A DNA stretch of 64,000 nucleotides from Eurosta solidaginis. Lineage: Eukaryota > Arthropoda > Insecta > Diptera > Tephritidae. A program made the translations under genes and the position numbers. Positions within the stretch are counted from its first letter, which is position 1. Each line of letters opens with the position of its first letter. A model generated the notes under the pieces. The model ran no database searches, was not told the origin of the DNA, and was given only the letters and a program-made list of their open reading frames with translations. This document shows, piece by piece, positions 1 through 11,879 of this stretch. The stretch lies in the NCBI RefSeq assembly GCF_040869045.1, contig NC_090320.1, forward strand, positions 251,162,978 through 251,226,977, read 5' to 3'.

Positions 1-59
1 TCAAATTATTGAGTATATTGGAAAGATTTTCGGTCATCTCTTGTTAAATCGTTTCTGTA

Positions 60-720
60 TACATACATTAATTATCCACCCTGTCGGAAAATCAATAAGA
101 CAAAGTATCTCAAATTATCCTGAAATAGTCGCGAAATAGCTTGAATGAAACGACCATACCTAGGTTAGGTTAAGAGGGCGACATTGTGAGTGCCGGGAGA
201 TTAATTTGTAGTGGTTCCCCTTGAACCACTTGCTTTCTCTGATGAACTTAAGTAGGAGTTAAAGATCCACCTTCCCCAACCTCTGCCAGACTGTCGAAAA
301 ACCGTGCAACCAGAAATCTGAGTCGTCTTGTTTGCAGTCGTGGACATCGGCAGAGAAAGTGATGAATCGACTCCTCTTTCTCCTCATCCTGACAGCTTCT
401 GCAGAGGGAGCTAGTTGATATACGCATTGGTGCAACAGCGCAGTGGCCAACACATCCGTTAAATCTCTCACTGCAGATTTCTTTAGCTTGGGAAGAAAGG
501 CGGTTCCTTTCCTATCCAAACATGACCATAAGGAGATAACCCAGCTGTGGTCGTAAGGAACTGTCTGCCCCGCTTGTGTGCATTTCGGAACCGTACTCTC
601 CATGGAATAGACCTCCGCCTGGAAGACACTGCATTAGTGAGGAAGTCAGCATGATTGTTTTACCTGAAGATGCTTTGAGTACATTCCAGCTCCATTCCCT
701 TTTCCATTTTCGTGCCACTG
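60..720 (-). pseudogene. LINE 3' end fragment (C-terminal zinc-finger region)
   Basis: Read on the minus strand, one frame from about 412 to a TAA at 248-250 encodes the cysteine-rich tail typical of I/Jockey/R1-type LINE second ORFs. It contains LCRSCQDEEKEESIHHFLCR, that is C-x2-C followed by H and C residues. Upstream, about 415-720, the frame is broken but the sequence keeps a protein-like look. Downstream of the stop lies a short untranslated tail with a TAACCTAACCTAGG stretch. The 5' part of the element is missing. This is an old, inactive copy. The clade within LINEs is not certain. Confidence 0.6.
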
Positions 721-1029
721 TTTAGGCATATCCCTTATGTTCTGCACCTGAAAGTCAAAAACTGCCGTGATATGATCGGTGTCCGACGTAAGGTCAGTTG
801 TCACCATCAAGATCATTTTGTAAACAGTTTTTAAATGGTCCCGAACTAGTGCTAAAATACTACTTATTCCCGAAACGGTCTAAAATAATCCATTTAATTT
901 TGAAATGATCCCGAAATAATGTGGAACTCATCCGGAGAACAATACCGAAAACATCTGGAAGTGATGCCGAAATTAGCTCAGAGGGTTTGCTAAACAATGT
1001 TTCCTAAAATTTTCTACATAGTTTGGATC
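721..1029. other. No gene; degenerate 'GATCCCGAAAT' repeat-like DNA
   Basis: No reading frame of note. Phrases such as ATGATCCCGAAATAATG and AGTGATGCCGAAAT recur on the scale of 50-80 bp. They resemble, in reverse, the phrases of the GC-rich array at 28.7-29.9 kb, so this may be a decayed relative. That link is by eye only. Confidence 0.3.
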
Positions 1030-1930
1030 TGCTTTCTCATTTAGAAGTGACTGTTCTCATTTCCATATGACGCTTACGCATTTTCAAGTGATACTTTCTT
1101 ATTTATAACTGAGTACATATTCTCAATTACAAATTACGCTTTCTCATTTTCATTTGATGCTTTCTCATTTACAAGTACTATACTCATTTTCATATGACGC
1201 TTTCGCATTTACAATTGACTATTCGCATTTACGACTGACGCTTTCGAAATTACCTCTGACGCTTTCTAATTTTCAAATGACGCCTTCTCATTTACAAGTG
1301 ACTATTCGCATTTCTATGTGACGCTTTCGCATTTACAATTGACTTATCTCATTTCCAAATGATGCTTTCGCATCTAAAATTCACTATTCTCATTTACAAC
1401 TGACTATTCTCATTTACAAGTGACTATTCTATGACTATGACTATGACGCTTACGCATTTTCAAGTGATACTTTCTTATTTATAACTGAGTACATATTCTC
1501 AATTACAAATTACGCTTTCTCATTTTCATTTCTCATATACAAGTACTATACTCATTTTCATACGACGCTTTCGCATTTACAATTGACTATTCGCATTTAC
1601 GACTGACGCTTTCGAAATTACCTCTGACGCTTTCTAATTTTCAAATGCCGCCTTCTCATTTACAAGTGACTATTCGCATTTCCATGTGACACTTTTGCAT
1701 TTACAATTGACTATTCTCATTTTCGAATGATGCTTTCGCATTTACAATTCACTATTCTTATTTACAACTGACTATTCTCAATTACAATTGACGCTTTCGA
1801 AATTTAATTTACAGTTTTCTCATTTACAAGTGACTATCCTCATATCGAAGTGACGCTTTCGCATTTACAATTGACTATTCTCTTTACCATATGACGCTTT
1901 CGCATTTATATCTGATCTCATTTACAACTG
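1030..1930. repeat. Minisatellite of about 24-bp units with 376-bp higher-order copies
   Basis: The block is built from variants of CTCATTTACAAGTGACTAT, CGCATTTACAATTGACTAT and CATTTCCATGTGACGCTTT, each about 22-26 bp. A larger period is also visible: the phrase CGCTTACGCATTTTCAAGTG begins at 1,071 and again at 1,447, a 376-bp shift, and the following 300 bases match with small gaps. This indicates a later duplication of a whole block of short units. No coding potential. Confidence 0.85.
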
Positions 1931-3179
1931 GAAATGGTGTAGTTTAAAGTCAATGAGCTTTTCAGTTGAGGCGCACATTTTCGCGGAATGACTCTATTGC
2001 AAATTGTACCACAACATTTAGTGTTGCATTTATGCCAAAGCAACTAACAACACTAGCTCGAATGTATATACATACATATGAATGTATAAATGTGTACAGT
2101 TCCTAACGCCTCCTACTAACCTCTTCTCATCGTTTATAATGGTTCATCTCGTTTTTCGCCCTAATCGCGTTTGTCGTCAGTATTTTACACTCGTGTCCAG
2201 CAAAAATAACGTCATCCATTTCATCGTACCCAGTGCCAGTCATCAGCGTAGTATATATTATGAAGAGTGTATATATTGTAGTTTAGCACCTACATACATA
2301 TCTATGAAATATATATTGTTTTTCGTTTTGTTATAATTATTAGTCAGTGCTTTTGGAATTTGGTCATCATCACAATTACATATTAACTACATACAATCTC
2401 AATAACTATTGTTGCCTAGAATTGGGTTTAGAAAAATCATGTTATGTAAATATTGTTTGTATGTATGTACATATGTTAGTAAGTGTTTTATTTTGATAAA
2501 GGATATACGCATTGTTTTAGGAGTTAATTTTTAGAAAATTTACTTACCATGCCCTTAAAAGTTGTGTAAACTGGTTAATCGAAATCAATCCTGTTGTTTA
2601 GATTTGGCAAAAACTTCCACATAATTGAAGAGTTTGCAATCTTTATCTCACATTATTTATTAGGACGCTAGTTTTTTTGCGAGGAACCTGTTGTTTATTT
2701 ATTTATTTATTTTTTTATTATTTATTACGGCTTTTACAATGTTTATAATTGTCTTCTGGACTATGCAATCTAGAATAGGTACATCTATGTCCTACCGTAG
2801 AGTAATTTGGATGGGAGACTTCCAGATCATGCGAACTAAGTGTTGTGCTAGTGTAGTATGTAGGCATTTTACGCATGTTAGTAAAGCGCGAAGACAACAT
2901 CTGCACGGCGATGCGCTGAGTTAATCGAGTGATGTGTTTCAGTATGTGCTTCGGCAACCTTTTTTGTATGCGTACAAGAGCTTGGAAGTCTTGGCGCTAC
3001 ATAGCCGAATAGTTTCGCTGCACTTCTAGCGATGCTATGGAAGCCCGCCTGTCCAGCACTAAATTGGTAGTGTTCTACAATAATTGTACAATTCTTGTTT
3101 AAATTTATTGGAATGACATGATTTAATATCATTTGGTTATATAGTTGGGCAATAAATAAAATGAGGTTCGATTATAGAT
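1931..3179. other. No recognised gene; AT-rich intergenic DNA
   Basis: I see only short chance reading frames, a (TTTA)n tract near 2,695-2,720 and scattered TACATA steps. The stretch 2,800-3,060 is less AT-rich, but I do not recognise it. Confidence 0.4.
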
Positions 3180-3880
3180 CTGTAAACGATGATTTTATAC
3201 CTTCTATTTAAATATTTGCAGGTTCGTTGTGTAAAATATAACTTTTTCGCCATTTTTACTACCGTATAATCCACGTGCTCGTTGAAATTCAGCTTATCAT
3301 CTATTTTTATTCCCCAGTATTATATGATGCTGACTTTTTCAATTAGTTCGTTATTTATATTTAAGTTTTGTAGCTCACGGTTTTGAAAATTGCGTCTAGA
3401 TATAACCATACATTTCGTTTTATTGACATTCAGTTTCAGTCTGTTTACGCATAACCAACTATATACGCTTATCATATATTTCAGTAATATTATTCCCACT
3501 TATCATCAACAATGTATCATCAGCAAACAATTTTATTTCACAGTGCTTTATACCATTAATATATATATTGAACAGTATGGGTGCCAGCACAGACCCTTGA
3601 GGTAGACCAACAGGTACCTCCCTTTTATCCGATACAGACGTTCCAATCACTGTTCTTTGATATCTGTTAATTAGGAAGTCTTGCAACCATTTTAGTTCTA
3701 TACCAGAAACACCAATGTAAGAAAGCTTCTTCAGCATTAAGTTTTGGTCGATCGTCTTGAATGCACGTTTTAAATCCAAAAACACAGCTAATAGTTATGT
3801 GTTTTTTCCTGCTTAAGTCTTCTTTCCAGTTAGCTACAACCAAATTCAAAGCACTTTCACAGGAATGTTTCTTTCGAAAA
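3180..3880 (-). pseudogene. LINE reverse transcriptase fragment (Jockey/CR1-like)
   Basis: The minus-strand frame 3,785-3,459 encodes a contiguous piece of reverse transcriptase. It has the FLDLKRAFKTID stretch, then the VGLPQGSVLAPILFNIYING motif, then FADD in place of the usual YADD active site. The part before it (3,850-3,786, ending in VANWKEDLSRKKHI) is in another frame, so a frameshift lies near 3,785. Downstream of FADD the frame is full of stops. Both termini of the element are missing, so this copy is dead. Confidence 0.85.
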
Positions 3881-4689
3881 CCCGATTATTTCGTCCCACT
3901 TCAAATAAAAAAGAAATAAAGGAAGTAATGAATGTTTATGTGCCCTTTATGCACTTTCATTCGGACTCCGATTTGGCAGCGTATCGATTTTGGGAAAAAG
4001 ACGGAAGAAATTGTTTGGTGGGCTATTCGTCGTTTCCTCTAACATACTATGTATGAAAACTAATAGGAATATTTATTTATTTATTTATTTTCAGTCTATG
4101 GCACTTAAAGCCCTTACAGAATAGATAACAATTTATTAAATAAAATTAGATAATTACTTAATAGTAGAATGAATAAGTTGAGTATAGACACATTAAAGTC
4201 CGTCATAGCTCTAAGCAAAGGTGCGTTTGAGGCATAGAGGGTTCGGACTAGAGGTTTACGCCGATCACTTTATCGGCGGCGGCGGCGTAGGCTCAATTTT
4301 ATACCACGTATGCCGGTGTTCTTACTTTAAAAAGCTTGATTTTTCTATTTAAAAAAATAATATTTCGGAAAGGTTTAGTTTGTATGTATATAAGGAAATC
4401 AATATGTTGCGCATTACGGAAAGATCCGGGGTTTTCGCCTCAAGATCTCGCAGACCGTTCAAAAATTTCCAGGAGTAGCTCCTTGCGGGGGGATTGTTCC
4501 TCGTTCACTTACTCCAGAGAGGCTTCGAACCTAATCCCGGTCTTTGGAATTGGCACGGCTGCGTCTGCTGAAAAGAAATAGAGATACATAAAATAGCCCC
4601 ACTTTTGTTTGCATATCTCGTGCAAAGCGTATTTTCGCCGAGAGTTAACTCCTAATAATCGTCGGGAACACTATTTCTTTAAATCATTT
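3881..4689. other. No gene; retroelement tail and GGC-rich patch
   Basis: A (TTTA)n tract at about 4,070-4,095, followed by sequence like AGTCTATGGCACTTAAAGCC, looks like a reversed LINE tail. At 4,255-4,290 there is a GGCGGCGGCGG patch that recurs in both palindrome arms near 6,410 and 27,340. Short frames here carry no recognisable domain. Confidence 0.4.
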
Positions 4690-6017
4690 GTGGCTCCTTG
4701 GCGGTCACGCACAAAGGCGACTTACGGTTGCTATTAATGGTCTATATACTCATGACACTCGGGGCACGGGGCGCCTCCAGCTTTTTCTGCTGTTTAAGAG
4801 CTACAATTCCCCATGTGCGAACAGTAGCGATCCCGACCACCAGTATGGGAAGACTATACCAATTGGGAAGACAATACAACCTTTACAAACCATCTTTTGC
4901 TGCTCTTCCCGTTCCGACCGATGTCCGGCAGGGTGAGCGTGCGTTCCGCAAGGTCATCGCTTCAGCTTCTGCACGCTTCATCCCGGCCGATAGAATACCT
5001 GAAATCATACTGCATTTCCCGGCCGAAGCCGCAAATTTAGCAAGAGAACGTGACCTTGCGAGACACCTCAACCCTAGAGACCCCCTTATTAGGAGTCTTA
5101 ATTTGGATATCATGCGTCTGGTAAATGAACATAAACGTACCAAATGAGCGGAGCATCTAAAGAACTGCAACCTCTCTGCGGATGTTGGTAAAATGTGGGC
5201 AACCGTTAAATCCTTGTCTTATCCAACTAAACACAATGATAAAGTTTCTATAGCCTTCGGTGATAAAACTTTTATCTGATTCGAAGAAATGCCCAAGCGG
5301 CTTTTGCCGACAATTTATGTATAATGTATTCTTCTGTAGACAAAGCCAGACGTCGTGCTAACAGACGAGCCCATAAACATAAACACGACGTCCCACCCAT
5401 TACCATCACCCCACAGAGGTTGAAGCAGCCACCCGTAAGGCTAGGCCCTCCAAGTCGATAGGCTCGGACGAAATAGCCATGCCAATGCTTTAACACCTTG
5501 GCGATGAGGGAATAAAATACCTAACACATGTTTTCAACCTGTCACTGGAATACTTCGTCATTCCCGAAAAATGGAAAATGGCAAGGATAATCCCGCTACT
5601 AAAGCCTGGCAAACCAGCTAACGAAGGCGAGTATTATCGACCGATATCACTCCTTTCGCCAGTAGCTAATTGGAAACCGTTCTGCTCCCTTATTTCACGG
5701 CAAATCTTCGCCTAGCCACGAACCAAAATGGACAGCCGTAAATTGCACAGCCCCACCACCGCCCTCAATGCCATTAACACTCACATTAATTACGGATTAA
5801 ATCAGCAAAAACCCATCATAGGACGGTGCTCGTGGCACTTTGCTTGTCAAAAGCTTTTGACACAGTCAACCACGGCACGCTACTCCAAGACATAGAAGGC
5901 TCACACCTTCCCGCTTGTCTAAAAAGATGGACCGCTAATTATCTGAGTGGTTGGCAGGCGTCGGTTGAATTTAGGAACGTAATTTCTAAATATATGGATA
6001 CAATTTTTAAAATGTAG
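4690..6017 (+). pseudogene. LINE second-ORF remnant: linker and N-terminal reverse transcriptase
   Basis: The forward frame 4,698-5,147 ends in a segment with PADRIPEIILHFPAEAANLA and RLVNEHKRTK, a recognisable linker between the endonuclease and reverse transcriptase of a tephritid Jockey-like LINE. It continues with stops and frameshifts through a PPITITP segment and an FVIPEKWKMARIIPLLKPGK segment (5,555-5,615). It ends with LVALCLSKAFDTVNHGTLLQ (5,826-5,890). Frame breaks make it non-functional. The outer edge of the large palindrome falls inside this copy, at about 5,152: sequence before that point has no mirror partner. Confidence 0.85.
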
Positions 6018-6665
6018 ACCAAAGTTCGCAGACGTTTGTGTTCACAACATTGACTTCAATAGCCTTAGTTAAATCAAAACGATATTTTAGAATGAAAGTC
6101 GACCGATTTTAAGTTGAGAGAGGTTATGTGGGCATATAAATTTATTATATAAGTTTTCTTTTAGTGTTTTGTTTTAAATACTTAGTGAATTGGGTGATGC
6201 AAAGTCCTTGTTCAGCTGACATTGAAACGCCTGTTTTTTTTAATAACTTTTGAACAGTTAGAAAGAGTTAAATTTCGCAATTAGTTTCTTATAACTGACA
6301 GTGATGCGCATCCGTTGATACCACTTTCGACCATATCCGACCAATTTTCGACATGAAGAATAAATGGCCTAAACAATCTTAAACGAGTAGAAAATATAGT
6401 ATCGCGCCGGACGCCGCCGCCGCGCCGATAATTTTGACATTCGACGGCGGCGTGCGAAAAACGACCACAATCGGCGGCGGCGTTTTTCGGCGGCGTATAT
6501 CTCTAGTTCGGATACAAACCGTATAGAAAATAGGTACATTACGAAGAGGCCTTATAGGGATATGGAATCGGAGACTCTTAAGGAGACAAGGTGCATCAAC
6601 TGCACCATTAACGATGTGATAAACAAACGTGAGCGATAGGACAGTTCTTCTACATTCCAAGGACT
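6018..6665. repeat. Non-coding arm segment with CGG-triplet-rich core
   Basis: From 6,400 to 6,510 the sequence is dominated by CGGCGG/GCCGCC triplets, with two head-to-head blocks around AATTTTGACATTCG. It ends at ATATCTCTAGTTCGGA. The mirror copy is at 27,300-27,425, and a shorter relative lies at 4,255-4,290. The inverted GCC blocks could fold back on themselves. The reading frames through it are low-complexity arginine/proline strings and I do not call them genes. Confidence 0.5.
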
Positions 6666-7310
6666 CTAGATTGATAAGTGAACATCTGGCTTTATATGAT
6701 GGAATCGGTTCATAAAAGAAAAAAACAAACGTATTTGCACACGTTCAAACCTAGCAATATGGCATTCATGATATGGCCTCCAAATAAAGCAGACATACTC
6801 TAACTTCGAACGAACTATTGCAGTAAACAATAACTTGAGGGATCCGCGAAGTCTGTGCAACAGCGCCTAATAAAAGCCAGAAGTGAATACGCCTTAGCAA
6901 TAGTAGAATTTATATGGGTCGTGAAAGAAAATTTCGAATCGAAGATAGCACCTAAGTCCTTTATCTCGTTAAGAGTTGAGAGGTGGGTACCATCAAGAGA
7001 GTAGGAAGTGGGAATGTGGCCACGTGATTTTGAAAAGTTTACAAGAAAGCATTTGCTAACATTTAGTGGCAAATTATTGGCACTGCACCAGACAGCAACG
7101 TTATCTAAATCAGATTGAATTTTAATCACGTCATCAGAGTTTGTGATGGTATTGAAAATATTTAGGTCATCAGCGTATAATAGAAAATTATAGTGCTGGA
7201 AGCAGGTGGAAATATCGTTTAAAAATTACAAAAAGTAACGGGCCAAGTATGCTACCTTGAGGCACCCCAGAGGTGGCTGTGAATGGGTTTGAAACTATTA
7301 CAAGTCATTC
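6666..7310 (-). pseudogene. LINE reverse transcriptase C-terminal fragment (left-arm copy)
   Basis: The minus-strand frame 7,129-6,815 encodes the region after the catalytic site of a Jockey-like LINE. It includes ANNLPLNVSKCFLVNFSKS, IKDLGAIFDSKFSFTTHI and AYSLLAFIRR. Just upstream (about 7,310-7,260) a GVPQG-like motif is present. A 7-bp loss at about 6,841 relative to the right-arm copy, between CCCT repeats, shifts the frame. The remaining part continues at 6,860-6,666 in another frame. Dead copy. Confidence 0.85.
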
Positions 7311-7369
7311 AATCTTTTTCACAACGTTTTGTTCACAAATGATGTGCTATGATATATTTTGTTATACGT

Positions 7370-7450
7370 GATACGTTAGTGAGTAGAGCACAGAAAACAC
7401 TGATTCAAAGTATGTCGGTTCGAAACCTGCTGCGGGACAACACAGTTTAT
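7370..7450 (+). repeat. tRNA-like sequence (possible SINE head)
   Basis: The segment carries an A-box-like TAGTGAGTAGAGCACA and, 30 bases on, GGTTCGAAACC, a good B box. It does not fold into a convincing full cloverleaf, so I do not call a tRNA gene. The mirror copy lies at about 26,355-26,435. Confidence 0.4.
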
Positions 7451-7535
7451 ATTTTATTTTTACCTGATAGTGTAGACTTTTAAGATACAGAATTGGCTAA
7501 TATTCGTATATCTGGTAATTTTGATATAGCGACTT

Positions 7536-7750
7536 GTTGTTGTTGTAGCAGTGCTTCGCCCCAACCAATAGGTGCGACCGATCATAAATTGTCATCAATG
7601 TCCTGTAACGGGAGTCCAAGGAAACTTATTTGCAATTTCAACAGGGGTGGACCATAGTGAGAGGGGTCTTAAAGGCGTTGTCCACATTACAATTGCAGAG
7701 ATGGTTGGTCTCATGTGGGGACACATTGCAAGCAGGACATACATTTTGTA
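7536..7750 (-). pseudogene. LINE 3' end with (CAA)n tail, left-arm copy
   Basis: In the minus direction the sequence ends GCGAAGCACTGCTACAACAA followed by more CAA, the tail of the Jockey-like family seen more completely at 12,740-13,690. Upstream it codes a worn version of the C-terminal tail (CPHMRPTISA, LSLWSTPVEI). It abuts a second (CAA)-tailed fragment at 7,753. Confidence 0.75.
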
Positions 7751-7752
7751 TG

Positions 7753-7930
7753 TTGTTGTTGTTGTTGTAGCGTTAGGGACACTCCCCGAAGGCCTTGGGG
7801 AGTGTTATCGAGTTGATGGTCCTTTGCCGGATGCAGATCCGGTACGTTCCGGTACCAAGTCCGACCACCTTGGGAACGATTCTTATGACCACATGCGACC
7901 TTCTAGGCCATCCCGCCCTACTACCCCAAA
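7753..7930 (-). repeat. SINE-like element fragment with (CAA)n tail
   Basis: On the minus strand this short element carries GACCATCAACTCGATAACAC, CTCCCCAAGGCCTTCGGGGA (an inverted repeat around AAGGCC) and a CAA tail. Other copies in the window: 24,543-24,910 (longest), 25,866-26,050, 40,655-40,980, 40,985-41,118 and 47,985-48,045. It is short and non-coding, and looks like an internally deleted LINE derivative. This copy keeps only the 3' half. Confidence 0.7.
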
Positions 7931-8015
7931 TTGGCTAAATTCACTCGCAATTTGATTGTTTTTAAACAACTTTTTTCTTTCAGTGTAGCATTTACATACT
8001 ATTTACATAAAAATA

Positions 8016-8350
8016 AATAAATGGAAGGCGCGATAACCTATGCAAAGATTTTAGGACGAGCTTCTCTTCCAATTTGCGTCCTGCTCCTCTTAATATTTCC
8101 TACAAATTGGCGGGACGGGACCGACTCCAAACGGCCTCTGCAAGGCAAGATGAGTTTTCATTGAGAAGCTTTTCATGGCAGAAATACACTCGGAGTGCTT
8201 GCCAAGGGGCGACCCCTCTTAGTAAAACTTTCTTCTAATTGAAAAAACTTGTTTCTAAAATTTGTGCCCGGGGTATGAACGCAGGATCTTCGGTGAGGTA
8301 GGCGGAGCACGCTACCACCACACCACGGCGGCCGCTTAAACCATACACAC
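8016..8350 (-). repeat. tRNA-derived SINE, left-arm copy
   Basis: Read on the minus strand, it begins near GCCGCCGTGGTGTGGTGGTA with an A-box-like TGGTAGCGTGCT. A B-box-like GCGTTCATACCCC follows about 45 bases later. A 250-bp body includes GGGGTCGCCCCTTGGCAAGC and CCGAGTGTATTTCTGCCATG. The tail GGTTATCGCGCCTTCC(ATTT)n resembles the RTE LINE ending at 63,590-63,615 (GGTTAAGCGCCAATTAAG). The mirror copy at 24,105-24,440 differs at only two positions over about 300 bases. Confidence 0.8.
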
Positions 8351-8903
8351 ATACAAACATAAAAAAGTTGCAACTATACGACGATCCTTTCAAAGAAATC
8401 AATCCAATGCCAATGTACTCTTTTTGTTTCTTCTTAAACTTTTTTTGTATACATGTAGTGTTGTTGTTCGTGAGTGCATGTTTTAGATATGACATTATCT
8501 TAATTACTAAAACGACACTAAAGGCCCGCACATTCATATAGAAATTTCTGTTTACTATGAATTGTACTATAAATTTGAATGGAAATCGAATCAAAAAGTC
8601 GGGAAAAGCAGGAGTATCATAAAAGTCATACTTATTGAAATGTTGTTGTAGAATATACCAAAAAGTATTGACTCATCATGTTTTTGTTTTGGCCGCTGAC
8701 AATTGTAACTTACTGTTGAAGTAGTTTGAAACAAAAAAAAAACAAAGAACCGTGAGCTGAAACAGGATCAAATAATATACAAAAAATCACCCATCTCTTT
8801 TATCACTTTTTGTTTAATGGGTATAAACTACCTTCTTTTTCGAATTTTTATAGCAAAACCTATGCCTAACCCTGAATGAAACCAAACCAGATATTAATTA
8901 AAA

Positions 8904-11878
8904 CAAGTAAGGAAGGTTAAGTTCGGGTGTAACCGAACATTACATACTCAGTTGAGAGCTATGGTGACAACATAAGGCAAAATAACCATGTAGGAAAATG
9001 AACCGAGGGAAACCCTGGAATGTGTTTGTATGACATGTATATCAAATGAAAGGTATTAAAGAGTATTCTATGAGGGAGTGGGCCATAGTGCTATAGGTGG
9101 ACGCCATTTAGGGATATAGCCATAAAGGTGGATCAGGGTTGACTCTAGAATGCGTTTGTACGATATGGGTATCAAATGAAAGGTGTTAATGAGTATTTTA
9201 AAAGGGAGTAATCCTTAGTTCCATAGGTGGACGCCGTTTCGAGATATCACCATAAAGGTGGAGCAGGGGTGACTCTAGAATGTGTTTGTACGATATGGGT
9301 ATCAAATTCAAGGTATTAATGAGGGTTTTAAAAGGGAGTGGTGGTTGTTGTATAGGTGGTCGCCTTTTCGAGATATCGCCATAAAGGTGGATCAGGGTTG
9401 ACTCTAGAATGTGTTTATACGATATGGGTATCAAATGAAAGGTGTTAATGAGTATTTTAAAAGGGAGTAATCCTTAGTTCCATAGGTGGACGCCGTTTCG
9501 AGATATCGCCATAAAGGTGGAGCAGGGGTGACCCTAGAATTTGTTTGTACAATATGGGTATCAAAAGAAAAGTGTTAATGAGTATTTTAAAAGGGAGTAA
9601 TCCTTAGTTCCATAGGTGGACGCCGTTTCGAGATATCGTCATAAAGGTGGACCAGGGGTGACCCTAGAATTTGTTTGTTCAATGTGGGTATCAAACGAAA
9701 GGAGTTAATGAGTATTTTAAAAGGGAGTGGGCCTTAGTTCTATAGGTGGACGCCTTTTCGAGGTATCGCAATAAAGGCGGACCAGGGGTGACTCTAGACT
9801 TTGTTTGTCCGATATGGGTATCAAATGAAAGGTCTTAATGAGTATTTTAAAAGGGAGTAATCCTTAGTTCCATAGGTGGACGCCGTTTCGAGATATCGCC
9901 ATAAAGGGTGGCCAGGGGTGACTCTAGAATTCTTTTGTGCAATATGGGTATCAAACGAAAGGAGTTAATGAGTATTTTAAAAGGGAGTGGGCCTTAGTTC
10001 TATAGGTGGACGCCTTTTCGAGGTATCGCAATAAAGGCGGACCAGGGGTGACTCTAGACTTTGTTTGTCCGATATGGGTATCAAATGAAAGGTCTTAATG
10101 AGTATTTTAAAAGGGAGTAATCCTTAGTTCCATAGGTGGACGCCGTTTCGAGATATCGCCATAAAGGGTGGCCAGGGGTGACTCTAGAATTCTTTTGTGC
10201 AATATGGGTATCAAACGAAAGGAGTTAATGAGTATTTTAAAAGGGAGTGGGCCTTAGTTCTATAGATGGACGCCTTTTCGAGGTATCGCAATAAAGGTGG
10301 ACCAGGGGTGACTCTAGACTTTGTTTGTCCGATATGGGTATCAAATGAAAGGTGTTAATGAGTATTTTAAAAGGGCGTGGGGCTTAGTTCTATAGGTGAT
10401 CGCCTTTTCGAGATATCGCCATAAAGGTGGACCAGGGGTGACTCTAGAATGAGTTTGTACGATATGGGTATCAAATTAAAGGTATTAATGAGAGTTTTAA
10501 AAGGGAGTGGTGGTAGTTGTATATGTGAAGGCGTTTTCCAGATATAGACCAAAATGTGGACCAGGGTGACCCAGAACATCATCTGTTTGATACCGCTAAT
10601 TTATTTATATATGTAGTACCTGCCAAGATTTTAAGGATTTTTTATTTCGCCCTTAATAACTTTTTCATTTTCTTCTACTTAATATAGTAGGTGTCACAAC
10701 CATTTTATAAAGTTTTTTCTAAAGTTATATTTCGAGTCAATAAAACAATCCAGTTACCATGTTTCATCCCTTTTTTCGTATTTGGTATACAATTATGGCA
10801 TTTTTTTCATTTTTGGTAATTTTCGATATCGAAAAAGTGGGCGTGGTCATAGTCGGATTTCGTTCATTTTTCATACCAAGATAAAGTGAGTTCAAGTAAG
10901 CACGTGAACTAAGTTCATTAAAGATATGCCGATTTTTGCTCAAGTTATCGTGTTAACGGCCATGCGGAAGGACAGACGGACGACTGTGTATAAAAACTGG
11001 GCGTGGCATCAACCGATTTCGCCCATTTTCACAGAAAGCAGTTAGCATCATAAAATCTATGCCCCTACCAAATTTCAAAAGGATTGGTTAATTTTTTTTC
11101 GACTTATGGCGTTAAAAGTATCCTAGACAAATTAAATGAAAAAGGGCGGAGCCACGCCCATTTTGAAATTTTCTTTTATTTTTGTATTTTGTTGCACCAT
11201 ATCATTACTGGAGTTGAATGTTGACATAATTTACTTATATACTGTAAAGATTTAAATTTTTTGTTAAAATTTTACTTTAAAAAAAATATTTTTTTTAAAG
11301 TGGGCGTGGTCCTTCTCCGATTTTTATTAAGCGTACATATAATAATAGCAGTAACGTTCCTGCCAAATTTCATCATGATATCTTCAACGACTGCCAAATT
11401 ACAGCTTGCAAAAGTTTTAAATTACCTTCTTTTAAAAGTGGGCGGTGCCACGCCCATTGTCCAAAATTTTACTAATTTTCTATTCTGCGTCATAATTTCA
11501 ACTCATCTACCAAGTTTCGTCGCTTTATCTGTCTTTTGTAATGAATTATCGCACTTTTTCGGTTTTTCGAAATTTTCGATATCGAAAAAGTGGGCGTGGT
11601 TATAGTCCGATATCGTTCATTTTAAATAGCGATCTGAGATGAGTGCTCAGGAATCTACATACCAAATTTCATCAAGATACCTAAAAATTTACTCAAGTTA
11701 TCGTGTTAACGGACGGACGGACGGACGGACGGACATGGGTCAATCAAATTTTTTTTGATCCTGATTATTTTGATATATGGAAGTCTATATCTATCTCGAT
11801 TCCTTTATATATGTACAACCAACCGTTATCCAATCAAACTTAATATACTCTGTGAGCTCTGCTCAACTGAGTATAAAA
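8904..11878 (+). mobile_element. Left-arm-only non-coding element with internal 130-bp array
   Basis: The element starts AACAAGTAAGGAAGGTTAAG and ends ACTGAGTATAAAA. Just inside the start is a hairpin, GTTCGG-GTGTAA-CCGAAC. The segments TACTCAGTTGAG (8,945) and CTCAACTGAGTA (11,862) are exact reverse complements 2.9 kb apart. Between them lie a tandem array (8,990-10,590), AAAAGTGGGCGTGG phrases (10,843, 11,585) and a (GGAC)n run at 11,712-11,735. No coding capacity. A shorter relative is at 37,549-38,489. I recognise the start and end phrases as very common in tephritid genomes, but the transposon class is unclear to me. Confidence 0.75.
8990..10590 (+). repeat. Tandem array of 130-bp units, about 12 copies
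   Basis: The phrase ATATGGGTATCAAATGAAAG recurs with its ATC at 9,171, 9,301, 9,430, 9,560, 9,690, 9,820, 9,950, 10,080, 10,210, 10,340 and 10,470, a steady step of 129-130 bp. Units also share TAGGTGGACGCC, TTTCGAGATATCGCCATAAA and AGGGGTGACTCTAGAAT. Units at 9,700-9,950 and 9,960-10,210 are nearly identical as pairs, which suggests a recent 260-bp duplication. Short reading frames on the minus strand are by-products of the repeat. Confidence 0.95.
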
Positions 11879-11879
11879 A

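Noticed and set aside
6379..6660. 93-codon minus-strand frame through the CGG block
   Set aside because: The frame depends on the GC triplet repeat and continues into non-coding sequence; the mirror copy is open for the same reason.
7370..7450. Functional tRNA gene
   Set aside because: A and B boxes are present but no full cloverleaf, and the mirror copy shares the defects; a SINE head is more likely.
8990..10590. CRISPR-like array
   Set aside because: Whole 130-bp units repeat without unique spacers, and the genome is eukaryotic.
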